Shown: positions 26,107 to 35,419 of the stretch, piece after piece
Numbering within the stretch: position 1 is the stretch's first letter
Layout of the letters: each line of letters begins with the position of its first letter
Source of the DNA: an uncultured SAR116 cluster alpha proteobacterium
GTDB lineage: Bacteria > Pseudomonadota > Alphaproteobacteria > Puniceispirillales > Marisalimonadaceae
Assembly: GCA_902537945.1 (NCBI GenBank)
Contig: CACBDG010000003.1
Location: 1 to 64,000, forward strand
Length of the DNA: 64,000 nt
Direction of reading: 5' to 3'
Notes under the pieces: generated by a model
The model's database searches: none
What the model was told of the DNA's origin: nothing
What the model saw: the letters and a program-made list of their open reading frames with translations, nothing else
Program-made: the position numbers and the translations under genes

Positions 26107-26931
26107 ATGAATAGATTAAAAAATAAAGTAGCATTGATAACAGGTGGTGCAAGAGGCTTAGGCGCCTCAATAGCAAGTCATTTTTTTAATGAAGGAGCAA
26201 ATGTTATTTTGTGTGATGTTAATATTAATGATGCAACAAAAACGGCTAAAGAGCTTGACGGGAATGCATATTACATGGACGTTTCAGATTCCTCGAACGT
26301 AAAAGAAATATTTAAAAAAGTACACTCAAAACATAAACAATTAGATATTCTTGTAAACAATGCCGGCATAAACGGATTTGAGGATAGGGAAGATTTACTT
26401 ACTGATCGAATAAAAGTTAATAATTTACAAAGTAAAGAGTTTGCCGAAACAGGTAAAATTAAAAGTCATTTTGATGTGACAGTAAATATGTCTGATGAAG
26501 AATGGCATAAAATGATTTCAATTCATTTAAATGGAACTTTTTTTTGTACTAGAGAAGCTCTTAAAATAATGAATAATCAAATTCAGGCTTCCATTATTAA
26601 TATGGGATCTGTTTTAGGCACAACAGGTGGTCCTTCATCTCCTCATTATTCTGCAGCAAAATCAGCTATTCTTGGTTTCACAAGAGCAACAGCTAGAGAA
26701 TTAGCATCTAGGAATATAAGGGTAAATGCAATTGCACCTGGTTACATTGACACAGATATGACGAACAGCTTAGGTGATGTAAAAAAAATGGTAAAATCTG
26801 TTACGCCTATGAAAAATTTTGGAACCCCTGATGATATTGCTTGGGCAGCAGTATATCTTGCATCCGACGAATCAAAATTTGTAACTGGCCAAACAATTTC
26901 TCCAAATGGTGGATTTGTTATGAGTCAATAG
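26107..26931 (+). CDS. SDR family oxidoreductase with an insertion after the NNAG motif
   Basis: 274 residues. TGGARGLGAS (12-21), VNNAG (83-87), catalytic Ser168, Tyr181 and Lys185 (HYSAAKSA), and FVTGQTISPNGGF at the end mark a classical SDR. About 35-40 extra residues (roughly 90-128) lie between NNAG and the DEEWHKMISIHLNG helix, where most SDRs have only a short loop; this region forms part of the active-site rim in the family. Substrate unknown. Single-gene unit between divergent and convergent neighbours. Confidence 0.88.
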   Translation: MNRLKNKVALITGGARGLGASIASHFFNEGANVILCDVNINDATKTAKELDGNAYYMDVSDSSNVKEIFKKVHSKHKQLDILVNNAGINGFEDREDLLTDRIKVNNLQSKEFAETGKIKSHFDVTVNMSDEEWHKMISIHLNGTFFCTREALKIMNNQIQASIINMGSVLGTTGGPSSPHYSAAKSAILGFTRATARELASRNIRVNAIAPGYIDTDMTNSLGDVKKMVKSVTPMKNFGTPDDIAWAAVYLASDESKFVTGQTISPNGGFVMSQ

Positions 26932-27070
26932 ACATAGAGATGATAATTTATCAGTTGTAATGTTTTTTTGACCAATAGTTAATCATTTTAAAAATCACAA
27001 ACTTTTTAAACTTTTTATTTAAGTAAATAATAATTAATTATTAATCTTTTAAATCAATTGGGGTTAAACA

Positions 27071-27433
27071 ATGGCTAAAATTTTATTCAATATTACAAAT
27101 GGAACAGGTAACCCAACTAAAGCCTCATTAGGATTTATGTTAGCTAGAACTGCAGTAGAGGAAGGTCATGAAGTCATAGTTTTCTTAAATGCTGACGCAG
27201 TTAGTCTAATGAGGGCCCCAGTTCTTGATAATTTAGTAGGCTTAGGAACTGGAAAATTAAAAGAACACTTTGATTTACTTAAAGAAAATAAAGTTCCAAT
27301 ATATGTTTCAGCAATTTCATGCGAAATTAGAGGTGTAACAGATCAAGATTTAAAGGATACAAATTCTAGAAAGGTTTTACCAAAAACTTTACTTAACTTA
27401 TCTTTAGAAGCTGATAGAACATTCGTATATTAA
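27071..27433 (+). CDS. DsrE/DsrF-like family protein
   Basis: 120 residues with the DsrE fold pattern: an N-terminal strand and helix (ILFNITNGTGNPTKASLGFMLARTA), EVIVFLNADAVSLM, and IYVSAISCEIRGV, where the Cys near residue 88 is at the position used for sulfur relay in DsrE and TusD. No sulfur-oxidation or tusBCE genes lie nearby, so the partner is unknown. GGGG precedes the ATG. It may instead be one of the many stand-alone DsrE-fold proteins of unknown role. Confidence 0.82.
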   Translation: MAKILFNITNGTGNPTKASLGFMLARTAVEEGHEVIVFLNADAVSLMRAPVLDNLVGLGTGKLKEHFDLLKENKVPIYVSAISCEIRGVTDQDLKDTNSRKVLPKTLLNLSLEADRTFVY

Positions 27434-27608
27434 AAAAATTAAATCTTCAAAAAGTTAAAGTAATATACAATTTTAAAATCCTTCACCTTAAGCATTAATT
27501 TATTTTATAATACATTGATATAAATATAATCATTATTGTCATATATAAATAAACATTCTTATGAACATAGAATGGTTTCTAATTTTAAAAATCACAAAAA
27601 AGGTATTT

Positions 27609-28403
27609 CTAAATTAAATCTTTCAACCCTTTTTTTGCCATTTCTTTGATTAAATTAGCTCTATATGCAGCACTAGCATGAATGTCACTAGTTAAATTAT
27701 CATCTGAAATTTGAATATTATCCAGTGCATCCAAAGAAAAGTTTGAATTCAAAACATCTTCAATCTCTTTACATCTAAAAACACCGTTTTCACCTGCACC
27801 AGTAACAGCAACAGAAATTTCATCAGTTTTCTTTACCATGAACACTCCTACCATAGCGTATCTAGAAGCTGGGTTAGGAAATTTGATATATGAGGCTTTT
27901 TCAGGAATTGGAAACTTAATCTCAGTAATTATTTCATCTTCATTCAATGCAGTTTCAAACATCCCTTCAAAAAAGTCAGCTGCCAAAATAGATCTTTCAT
28001 TCGTAACTACTGTTGCATCCAAAGCTAAAACTGCAGATGGATAACAAGCTGCAGGGTCATTATTCGCTAAAGAACCACCAATTGTACCACAACTCCTAAC
28101 CATATGGTCTCCAATACCTCCAGCAAGTTTAGCCAATGCAGGTAAAGAACCTTTTATATCATTAGAAGAAGCAACATCACAATGGCGTGTCATAGAACCA
28201 ACAACAACTTCAGAACTTGAAACTGATATATTACTCAAGTTAGATCCCTTAAGATCAACAAGTAAATCAGCAGAGGATAGTCTAGCTTTTAATGTTGGTA
28301 TCATTGTCATTCCACCAGCTAGAAATTTGGCATCTGAGGAATTTTTAACTTCAGCAACCGCATCATTCACACTTGATGGCTTTGAATATTGTAATTCATA
28401 CAT
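27609..28403 (-). CDS. FAD-binding subunit of a xanthine dehydrogenase/CO dehydrogenase-type molybdenum hydroxylase (CoxM-like)
   Basis: 264 residues. AGGMTMIPTLKARLSS (about 31-46) and the second FAD-binding segment CGTIGGSLANNDPAACYP (about 105-122) are diagnostic of the medium subunit. It passes electrons from the Fe-S subunit to an acceptor through FAD. GGGAG precedes the ATG. Third gene of the minus-strand operon small-large-medium. Slightly shorter than CoxM of carboxydotrophs (about 288 residues). Confidence 0.93.
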   Translation of the reverse strand: MYELQYSKPSSVNDAVAEVKNSSDAKFLAGGMTMIPTLKARLSSADLLVDLKGSNLSNISVSSSEVVVGSMTRHCDVASSNDIKGSLPALAKLAGGIGDHMVRSCGTIGGSLANNDPAACYPSAVLALDATVVTNERSILAADFFEGMFETALNEDEIITEIKFPIPEKASYIKFPNPASRYAMVGVFMVKKTDEISVAVTGAGENGVFRCKEIEDVLNSNFSLDALDNIQISDDNLTSDIHASAAYRANLIKEMAKKGLKDLI

Positions 28404-28414
28404 GGCTTACTCCC

Positions 28415-30784
28415 TTAATTTTTATTTTTGGCTTGATTTATAGCATTCCAAACCTTTTCAGAAGTAGCAGGCATTGAAATGTCATCAACACCAAGTTCTG
28501 ATAAAGCGTCAACAACTGCATTGATAACAGCAGGTGGAGAACCTATTGCACCGACTTCACCACAACCCTTTACGCCAAGAGAATTATGTGTACAAAGTGT
28601 AACTTCATTACCTACTTTGAAATCAACAAAATTATCGGCACGTGGCATTGCATAGTCCATGTAAGAACCTGAAAGAAGTTGCCCATTATTATCATAAGCC
28701 GCATTTTCAAGCAGAGCCTGACCAATACCCTGAGCTAAACCTCCATGAATTTGTCCTTCAACAATCATTGGATTTATAACTTTTCCTACATCATCCACTG
28801 CAGTCATGCCTTCAACTTTAACTTCACCAGTATTTGGGTTAATCTCTACTTCACAGATATGACAACCTCCTGGATAAGTAAAATTAAGAGGATCATAAAA
28901 AGCTTTTTCATCTAATCCTGGTTCTAATTCTTCATGAGGATAGTTGTGGGGCACATAAGCTGCTAATGATATATCAGCTAGAGACATAGATTTGTCGGTT
29001 CCAGCAATTTCAAAATTTCCATTATTTAATTCAATATCATCAGCAGAAGCTTCCATTATATGAGCAGCAATCTTTTTAGCTTTGGCAATAACCTTGTCCA
29101 TAGCTTTTACAATGGCCTCACCACCTACTGCTAAAGATCGAGATCCATAAGTACCCATTCCAAATGGTATGTTATTCGTGTCCCCATGACTTATTTCTAC
29201 CATGTCTGTAGAAATGCCTAACTTTTCACTTACAAGCTGCGCAAATGTAGTTTCATGACCTTGCCCATGACTATGTGAGCCGGTAAATACAGTTACAGAT
29301 CCAGTCGGATGCACTCTAACCTCTGCACACTCAAACAGTCCTGCTCTGGCTCCAAGGGAACCAACTACAGCAGAGGGTGCTATACCACAAGCCTCAAGAT
29401 ATGTTGAAAAACCTATTCCTCTTAACATGCCTCTTTTTGCAGAATCTGCTTTTCTGGCTGCAAAGCCTTCATAATCAGCTTTCTTAAGTGCCGCATCAAG
29501 TGTTGCATTGTAATTTCCACTATCATACTGCAATGCTACTGGCGTTTGATAAGGAAAAGCGTCAACAGGAATAAAGTTTTTACGTCTGATTTCAACTTGA
29601 CTTATTCCCATCTCTCTAGCTGCTTTATCTACAATTCTTTCAATTAGATAAGTCGCCTCTGGTCTACCTGCACCTCTATATGCATCAACAGGAACAGTGT
29701 TAGTAAAAATTGATTTTACATTACAATGTATTGCAGGAGTAGTATAAGTGCCTGCCAAAAGTGTTGCATATAAATAAGTAGGAACACTTGATGCAAAAGT
29801 TGATAGATACGCACCCATATTTGCTAAAGTATCAACTTTCAAAGCTAAAAACTTTCCATCTTTATCTAAAGCTAATTTTACAGATGTAACATGGTCTCTA
29901 CCATGAGCATCAGAAATAAAGGCTTCTGATCTATCAGAAGTCCATTTTACTGGTCTTCTAATTTTATTTGATGCCCAAGTTACAATTGCTTCTTCTGCAT
30001 AATGAAAAATTTTTGACCCAAATCCACCACCTACATCAGGTGCTATAACTCTTAATTTGTGCTCAGGTAAACCAAGAACAAAAGCACCCATCAACAATCT
30101 TATTACATGTGGATTTTGACTTGTTGTGTAAAGTGTGTATTGACCTGTTGCGTGTTCATAATCACCTATTGCTGACCTGGTTTCCATAGCATTAGGAATT
30201 AATCTATTATTTCTTATATCAAGACTAGTAATGTGAGCTGCCTCAGAAATTGCTTTGTCTACAGCTTCACTATCTCCCAACTCCCAATCATAACAAACAT
30301 TACTGTCAATTTCATCGTGAACTAATCCTTTTGAATTATCTAACGCATCTTGCATATCTATAATTACAGGAATGTCATCATAATTAACATCTACCAATTC
30401 AGCCGCATTTTTTGCATCCTCTAGACTTTCTGCAATAATCACTGCTATGATTTCTCCAACATATCTTACCTTGTCTTTTGCTATTGGAGGATGAGCTGGC
30501 TCTCTCATTGGGGTTCCATCTTTTGAATCTACTTGCCAACCACATGGGATACTCCCAACTTCCATATCTGTTCCTACAAAAATTTTGACGACGCCGTTTG
30601 CTTTTGACGCTTTAGAAGTATCTATTGAAAATTTTGCGTGAGCAGAACTAGATCTTAACATATAAGTATAAGTTTGGTTTGGTCTGTTAATATCGTCGGT
30701 ATAATTACCCTCACCCACCAAAAATCTATAATCTTCTTTTCTTTTTACTGAAGCACCTATTCCTGTTGAACCTCCATCTGGCAT
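28415..30784 (-). CDS. Molybdopterin-binding large subunit, form II CoxL-like
   Basis: 789 residues. The active-site loop reads [10 protein letters not shown] near residue 370, the form II signature; true carbon-monoxide dehydrogenases (form I) have AYxCSFR, so CO oxidation is unlikely. Moco-binding segments [19 protein letters not shown] and the C-terminal catalytic Glu in [19 protein letters not shown] near 745 are all intact. Enzymes of this group hydroxylate purines, aldehydes, aromatic or heterocyclic carbons; the substrate here is unknown. GGAGG precedes the ATG. Starts 4 bases after the small subunit gene ends. Confidence 0.93.
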   Translation of the reverse strand: MPDGGSTGIGASVKRKEDYRFLVGEGNYTDDINRPNQTYTYMLRSSSAHAKFSIDTSKASKANGVVKIFVGTDMEVGSIPCGWQVDSKDGTPMREPAHPPIAKDKVRYVGEIIAVIIAESLEDAKNAAELVDVNYDDIPVIIDMQDALDNSKGLVHDEIDSNVCYDWELGDSEAVDKAISEAAHITSLDIRNNRLIPNAMETRSAIGDYEHATGQYTLYTTSQNPHVIRLLMGAFVLGLPEHKLRVIAPDVGGGFGSKIFHYAEEAIVTWASNKIRRPVKWTSDRSEAFISDAHGRDHVTSVKLALDKDGKFLALKVDTLANMGAYLSTFASSVPTYLYATLLAGTYTTPAIHCNVKSIFTNTVPVDAYRGAGRPEATYLIERIVDKAAREMGISQVEIRRKNFIPVDAFPYQTPVALQYDSGNYNATLDAALKKADYEGFAARKADSAKRGMLRGIGFSTYLEACGIAPSAVVGSLGARAGLFECAEVRVHPTGSVTVFTGSHSHGQGHETTFAQLVSEKLGISTDMVEISHGDTNNIPFGMGTYGSRSLAVGGEAIVKAMDKVIAKAKKIAAHIMEASADDIELNNGNFEIAGTDKSMSLADISLAAYVPHNYPHEELEPGLDEKAFYDPLNFTYPGGCHICEVEINPNTGEVKVEGMTAVDDVGKVINPMIVEGQIHGGLAQGIGQALLENAAYDNNGQLLSGSYMDYAMPRADNFVDFKVGNEVTLCTHNSLGVKGCGEVGAIGSPPAVINAVVDALSELGVDDISMPATSEKVWNAINQAKNKN

Positions 30785-30788
30785 TAGC

Positions 30789-31253
30789 TTATCCTCCCAT
30801 CACTGTTGCAGCTTGTTTTACTGATTTAACTATATTGTGGTAACCTGTACATCTACATATATTACCTTCTAACCCTTTACGAATTTCCTCTTCAGAAATG
30901 TTAGGGTTGTTTTCTACTAATTTTATTGAGCTCATAACCATACCCGGCGTGCAATATCCACATTGTAGACCATGATTTTCATGAAATGCTTGTTGCATTG
31001 GATGCAGCTCATCACCATTAGCAATTCCTTCAATCGTTGTGATTTCTGCTCCATTAGCTTGCGCAACTAAAATAGCACAAGATTTTACAGCATCTCCATT
31101 TAAATGAACGGCACATGCACCACATTGTGATGTATCACAGCCTATGTGAGTACCCGTTAATTGTAAATTCTCACGTATAAAAGTAGATAATAGAGTATTA
31201 GGCTTAACTTCCGCCTTTACATCCTTCCCATTGATTTTTAAAGAAATTTCCAT
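30789..31253 (-). CDS. [2Fe-2S] small subunit of the molybdenum hydroxylase (CoxS-like)
   Basis: 154 residues from the ATG at 31253, chosen because GGGAGGG lies 6 bases upstream; a further in-frame ATG at 31274 would include that site. Two Fe-S clusters are evident: the plant-ferredoxin type in [10 protein letters not shown]...C (near 40-60) and the helical C-terminal type in [10 protein letters not shown] and GNICRCTGY (near 100-140). It carries electrons from the Moco centre to the FAD subunit. First gene of the operon, sharing a ~170-base divergent promoter region with the MoxR-like gene. Confidence 0.93.
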   Translation of the reverse strand: MEISLKINGKDVKAEVKPNTLLSTFIRENLQLTGTHIGCDTSQCGACAVHLNGDAVKSCAILVAQANGAEITTIEGIANGDELHPMQQAFHENHGLQCGYCTPGMVMSSIKLVENNPNISEEEIRKGLEGNICRCTGYHNIVKSVKQAATVMGG

Positions 31254-31339
31254 TTCTTGCCCTCCCAAATACAAATCTAATAAGATTTATGACTATCGAA
31301 ATAATGCTTGTAATATTGTTCATATTACTTTTTGATTAC

Positions 31340-31386
31340 AAACTAATTACATTTTAAAACAATGCACAAAAACAAAACTAATTACA
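31340..31386. repeat. Pair of 12-bp direct repeats in the divergent cox-like promoter region
   Basis: AAACTAATTACA occurs at 31340-31351 and again at 31375-31386, 35 bases apart start to start, between the divergent CoxS-like and MoxR-like genes. It could be a regulator-binding pair for this locus. In AT-rich DNA such a repeat may also arise by chance. Confidence 0.35.
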
Positions 31387-31424
31387 ATTAATTTTTAAAT
31401 TAATTTAAAAGAATGAGATTATAA

Positions 31425-32324
31425 ATGGTAAATGGTAAGCAAATTAAAAATGTTGATGAAATAACAACCCAATTATCAAAAATTGGATACATATCAAATG
31501 AAGGCTTAAGTACATCAATTTACTTATTACTAAAATTAAAAAAACCACTTCTACTAGAGGGTGAAGCTGGGGTAGGAAAAACTGAATTAGCTAAATCTCT
31601 ATCTAAAATTTTTTCTAGACCTCTTATACGTTTACAATGTTATGAAGGATTAGATATGTCTTCTGCAGCTTATGAGTGGAATTTTGCTGCCCAAATGATA
31701 TCTATTCAAAAAGGTGATCAAGAAAATATCTATTCAAAAAAATACCTTCATGAGAGACCATTACTAAAATCCATATCAGCTGAAAAGATAGAAGATTTTC
31801 CAATTTTACTAATTGACGAAATTGACAGAGCGGATCCCCCTTTTGAAGCTTTCTTATTAGAACTACTTTCTGACTGGCAAATGACAATTCCAGAAATTGG
31901 AACAATTCAAGCAAAAGAACCCCCAATTGTAATTATAACCTCAAACCGAACTAGAGAAATACATGATGCCCTCAAAAGAAGATGCTTATATCATTTTGTT
32001 GATTATCCTGATGTTGAACAAGAATTAAAAATTCTTAAATCTAGAATTCCTAATATTAATGAAGAATTATCAAAATCTATAATCCATTTTGTAAAAGAAA
32101 TAAGAAAGATTGAACTCTTTAAACAACCTGGAATAGCAGAAACCATAGACTGGGCTCAAGCAATTGTTGAACTTAACTACATAACAATAAATCCTGAGGT
32201 TATAGAATCTACAATTGGTACTTTATTAAAAAATCAAGATGACATTAAAAAATTAAAAGATAGTGAAGCATCAAATATACTAGCAACGATTCAAGCTGAA
32301 ATGTCAATGATTTATAGAAAGTAA
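31425..32324 (+). CDS. MoxR-family AAA+ ATPase (CoxD-like)
   Basis: 299 residues. Walker A GEAGVGKTEL near 46-54, Walker B LLIDEIDRADPPFEAFLLE near 127, sensor-1 IITSNRTREIHDALKRRC. MoxR/CoxD ATPases work with VWA proteins as chaperones; in carboxydotrophs CoxD is needed for maturation of the Mo-Cu site of CoxL. Here the partner VWA gene follows 28 bases downstream and the hydroxylase operon is divergent, so cofactor maturation (perhaps sulfuration of the Mo centre) is the likely role, by inference. Confidence 0.9.
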   Translation: MVNGKQIKNVDEITTQLSKIGYISNEGLSTSIYLLLKLKKPLLLEGEAGVGKTELAKSLSKIFSRPLIRLQCYEGLDMSSAAYEWNFAAQMISIQKGDQENIYSKKYLHERPLLKSISAEKIEDFPILLIDEIDRADPPFEAFLLELLSDWQMTIPEIGTIQAKEPPIVIITSNRTREIHDALKRRCLYHFVDYPDVEQELKILKSRIPNINEELSKSIIHFVKEIRKIELFKQPGIAETIDWAQAIVELNYITINPEVIESTIGTLLKNQDDIKKLKDSEASNILATIQAEMSMIYRK

Positions 32325-32352
32325 GAAAATTTTAAATTCGCAAATTAAAATT

Positions 32353-33504
32353 ATGGATGTCGAGAGTAAATTATTGGAAAATATTTTGCGATTTATAAGG
32401 TTGTTAAGAAACTCAGGTATTAAAATAGGAAACCAGTCATCAATTGATACTTTGAATTCAATAAAAATTCTAAAAATAGGAAGTAGAAATGAATTTTATT
32501 GGGCATTACATTCAAATCTTATTTATAAAAATGAAGATAAAGAAATTTTTGATCAATGTTTTCATTTGTTTTGGCAAAACCCTAAAATTCTTCAACAAAT
32601 GTTTAATTTATTATTGCCACAAATAGGAACTCAAAAAGCACCTACAACTAATAAAAAACAACTGAAAAGAATTAGCGATAATATTCAAAAACAGAATAAA
32701 TATTTAGAAAAAGAAAAAAAAGATGAGATTATATTCGATTCTAAAATGTCTTGGTCAAATAAATCTGCTTTTAACAACAAAGATTTTGAAATGATGTCTT
32801 TGAAAGAAATAAAAGAAGCTGAAAAAGAAATTGGAAAGTTTTTAATTAAATCTAAAACTCAAATCTCTAGAAGGTGGAGAAGAAATGATCAGAGTAGTAA
32901 AATTTCTACTAAATATACAATTAAAAACAGTGTAAAGAACAATGGTTTCATCAAACTTGCATTTAAAGAAAGGGTAAAAAAATTCAGACCAATTGTAATT
33001 TTAATTGATATATCAGGGTCTATGGAAAGCTACAGTAGAATAATGTTATTTTTCAGTCATATTTTGATGCAACAACATAAAGATGTAGAAATTTTTACCT
33101 TTGGAACAAAATTAACAAGAATTACAAAATTTCTAAAAAACAAAGATATTGATGATTCATTAGATAAAGTTGGAAAATTTGTAAATGATTGGGCTGCTGG
33201 AACAAAAATAACAAGTTCAATTAAAGATTTTAATTTTAATTGGTCTAGACGAATACTTACACAAAATCAAACATTGGTATTAATAACAGATGGATTAGAA
33301 AGAGATGATAGCCAAAACCTAGATTTTGAAATGAACAGACTGTCTCTTTTTACTAATAATATCATATGGCTTAATCCATTGTTAAGATATGAAAAATTTG
33401 AGCCAAAGGTTAATAGCATAAAAACAATTTTGAGACATGTAGATAAGCATGTTCCAATTCATAACATAAATTCTGTTAAAAACCTTATTGAAAATATTTT
33501 TTAA
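32353..33504 (+). CDS. VWA-domain protein, CoxE-like
   Basis: 383 residues. Residues ~1-200 are charged and helical; the von Willebrand A domain follows with the metal-ion-dependent adhesion motif DISGSMES near 218-225, Thr in TKITSS and LITDGLERDD. CoxE-like VWA proteins are the obligate partners of MoxR ATPases. No membrane span, so cytoplasmic. Probably co-transcribed with the ATPase. Confidence 0.88.
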   Translation: MDVESKLLENILRFIRLLRNSGIKIGNQSSIDTLNSIKILKIGSRNEFYWALHSNLIYKNEDKEIFDQCFHLFWQNPKILQQMFNLLLPQIGTQKAPTTNKKQLKRISDNIQKQNKYLEKEKKDEIIFDSKMSWSNKSAFNNKDFEMMSLKEIKEAEKEIGKFLIKSKTQISRRWRRNDQSSKISTKYTIKNSVKNNGFIKLAFKERVKKFRPIVILIDISGSMESYSRIMLFFSHILMQQHKDVEIFTFGTKLTRITKFLKNKDIDDSLDKVGKFVNDWAAGTKITSSIKDFNFNWSRRILTQNQTLVLITDGLERDDSQNLDFEMNRLSLFTNNIIWLNPLLRYEKFEPKVNSIKTILRHVDKHVPIHNINSVKNLIENIF

Positions 33505-33551
33505 TTAAAGTTGTCAAAAATGAATTTTAATGGAAAAAACAAGGAATTATT

Positions 33552-34376
33552 TTGAGAAATAAAGAAAATTTTTTAAACAAATATGATACATTAACTTTTC
33601 ATGGCAGTTTTGATAAGAACAATCATAAGGCCAATATTTTGCTACTATTACCAAAAACAAGAGGGCCATTTGGGATTACAAAATTTAAGGAATTAATAGA
33701 AAAAAAATTTAATTTACTTGAATATGATGATATTCATTTTGAAAAATCAAAGATTTTTAATCAATCTGACACAGTCACTTTTGAAAATAAAGCTCTGGCA
33801 ATAAATAATGCTTTGACAAAATGGGATAATGTTTATTTTCATATAGTTTGTCATTCAACTGGTTGTGGTTTAGGAACATTTTTAGCAAAAATAAATAAAA
33901 AAAATTTTAAGAGTCTCATTTTAATAAATCCATGGAATAAAAAAGATAATGACTTTAGATCATTACAAAAAAGACGCATAAAAAACGCAAAAACACTTGA
34001 TAGAATTTCATTTCTTAAAAGTGAATGTAAACTTCTTTATTCAGCTAATTACATAGAAAAATTCAAAAAAGAATTTTGTGATTATATTTCAATGCAAAAG
34101 AATAAAAAAATTAATTATTCATTCATTGAAAAAAGACTAAAGACTATTTTGGATTGTGACATTGGCAAAGAATTAAATAAACTTGAATTGCCAAAACTAC
34201 TAATCAACGCTGTTGATGATAAATTAATGAAAATACATCATGGAGAAGAACTTAATAAAATATGTAAAAATTCAACATTAATTAGCCTTAATAATGGAGG
34301 ACATATGCTTACTGAAACTAGAGCTAAAGACTTAAATATACATATATGTCAATTCATAGAACGTTTAGGACAATAA
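33552..34376 (+). CDS. Alpha/beta-hydrolase fold protein
   Basis: 274 residues. TTG start, supported by AAGGAA 6 bases upstream. A nucleophile elbow CHSTGCG puts Ser102 in place; likely acid Asp222 or Asp223 in NAVDDKLM and His251 in NNGGHML complete a triad. An insertion of ~70 Lys-rich residues (about 130-200) forms the cap. Substrate unknown. It is the third gene after MoxR and VWA genes and ends one base before the dipeptidase-like gene, so it may hydrolyse a product or precursor of the hydroxylase pathway. Confidence 0.75.
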   Translation: MRNKENFLNKYDTLTFHGSFDKNNHKANILLLLPKTRGPFGITKFKELIEKKFNLLEYDDIHFEKSKIFNQSDTVTFENKALAINNALTKWDNVYFHIVCHSTGCGLGTFLAKINKKNFKSLILINPWNKKDNDFRSLQKRRIKNAKTLDRISFLKSECKLLYSANYIEKFKKEFCDYISMQKNKKINYSFIEKRLKTILDCDIGKELNKLELPKLLINAVDDKLMKIHHGEELNKICKNSTLISLNNGGHMLTETRAKDLNIHICQFIERLGQ

Positions 34377-34377
34377 T

Positions 34378-35370
34378 ATGAACAATAATTCCAAGTCTAC
34401 AAACAATCATATTAAAAAAATGTCTATTGACGGGCTTGTAATTGCAAAGTTTTCTCGATCAGTTTTTAAAGATATGCAAAAAGGAAAAATTACTGCAGCA
34501 AATTGTACTTGCAGTGTTTGGGAAAACTTCAGTCAAACTATAGAGAATTTAACAATGTGGAATGATCACTTCGAACAAAATAGCGACATAATCTGTCATG
34601 TAAAAAAATATGAAGACATTGTTAAAGCTCATACTGAAGGAAAAGTTGGAATTATACTTGGTTGGCAAAATACTAGCGCTATAGAAAATGATTTAAAAAA
34701 ACTTAAAATTTTTTATGATTTAGGAATAAGAATAGCTCAACTGACATATAACACTCAAAATTTAGTTGGCTCAGGATGTTGGGAAACGAATGATGGAGGT
34801 CTGTCAGATTTTGGTAAAGATGTAGTTCTAGAAATGAATAGACTGGGTATGGTTATAGATTTGTCTCACGTAGGAGCAAAAACAAGCTCAGATACAATAA
34901 GCCTATCTAACGCTCCTGTAACTTATACACATTGCTGCCCTGCACTTAAAAAACATCCAAGAAACAAAACAGATGACCAGTTAAAAGAGATTGCAAACAA
35001 AGATGGAATGATAGGCTTTGCGAGTTATACCCCTTTTTTACCAAAAGGTTCTGATAGCAATATAGATGACTGTATAAGCGCTATGGATTATCTAATTAAT
35101 ATTGTTGGTGAAGATCAGGTTGGTATCGGAACAGATTGGGTTCAAGATCAGGATATCTCCTTTTTTGAATATTTACAAAAGGATAAAGGTACTGGGCGAT
35201 ATGTAACAACACCTTATAAAGTAGTTCCACCAATGCCGGATGGAATGTCAAAACTTAGCCAGTTTCAAAATTTTATACCAGCTATGGATCGTGCTGGATG
35301 GTCTACAAAAAAAATTGAAAAGGTTTTAGGCATAAATTGGTATTTATTTTTTAAGAAAATTTGGAAATGA
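34378..35370 (+). CDS. Divergent M19 (membrane/renal dipeptidase) family protein
   Basis: 330 residues. The M19 barrel is recognisable from FYDLGIRIAQLTYNTQN, GMVIDLSHVGAKT (zinc His), APVTYTHCCPALKKHPRN (second zinc His), LKEIANKDGMIGF and VGIGTDWVQD (catalytic Asp). But the usual first-strand His-x-Asp metal motif (DGHND in dipeptidases) is replaced by IDGLVIAKFS near 17-26, and the bridging Glu position reads GWQNTS near 99-104. So the two-zinc site is probably incomplete. No signal peptide despite the family name. Begins one base after the hydrolase stop. Confidence 0.8.
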   Translation: MNNNSKSTNNHIKKMSIDGLVIAKFSRSVFKDMQKGKITAANCTCSVWENFSQTIENLTMWNDHFEQNSDIICHVKKYEDIVKAHTEGKVGIILGWQNTSAIENDLKKLKIFYDLGIRIAQLTYNTQNLVGSGCWETNDGGLSDFGKDVVLEMNRLGMVIDLSHVGAKTSSDTISLSNAPVTYTHCCPALKKHPRNKTDDQLKEIANKDGMIGFASYTPFLPKGSDSNIDDCISAMDYLINIVGEDQVGIGTDWVQDQDISFFEYLQKDKGTGRYVTTPYKVVPPMPDGMSKLSQFQNFIPAMDRAGWSTKKIEKVLGINWYLFFKKIWK

Positions 35371-35419
35371 TAAAAAATATAAATAGTACATTCTATTTCT
35401 AATATCTTTGTCAAATCTA

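Noticed and set aside
27434-27608. Spacer of 175 bases between DsrE and CoxM genes
   Set aside because: Inspected for hairpins, tRNA or short genes; only AT-rich sequence seen, nothing supportable.
28415-31253. True carbon-monoxide dehydrogenase (form I)
   Set aside because: The active-site loop reads AYRGAGR, not the AYxCSFR of form I CoxL.
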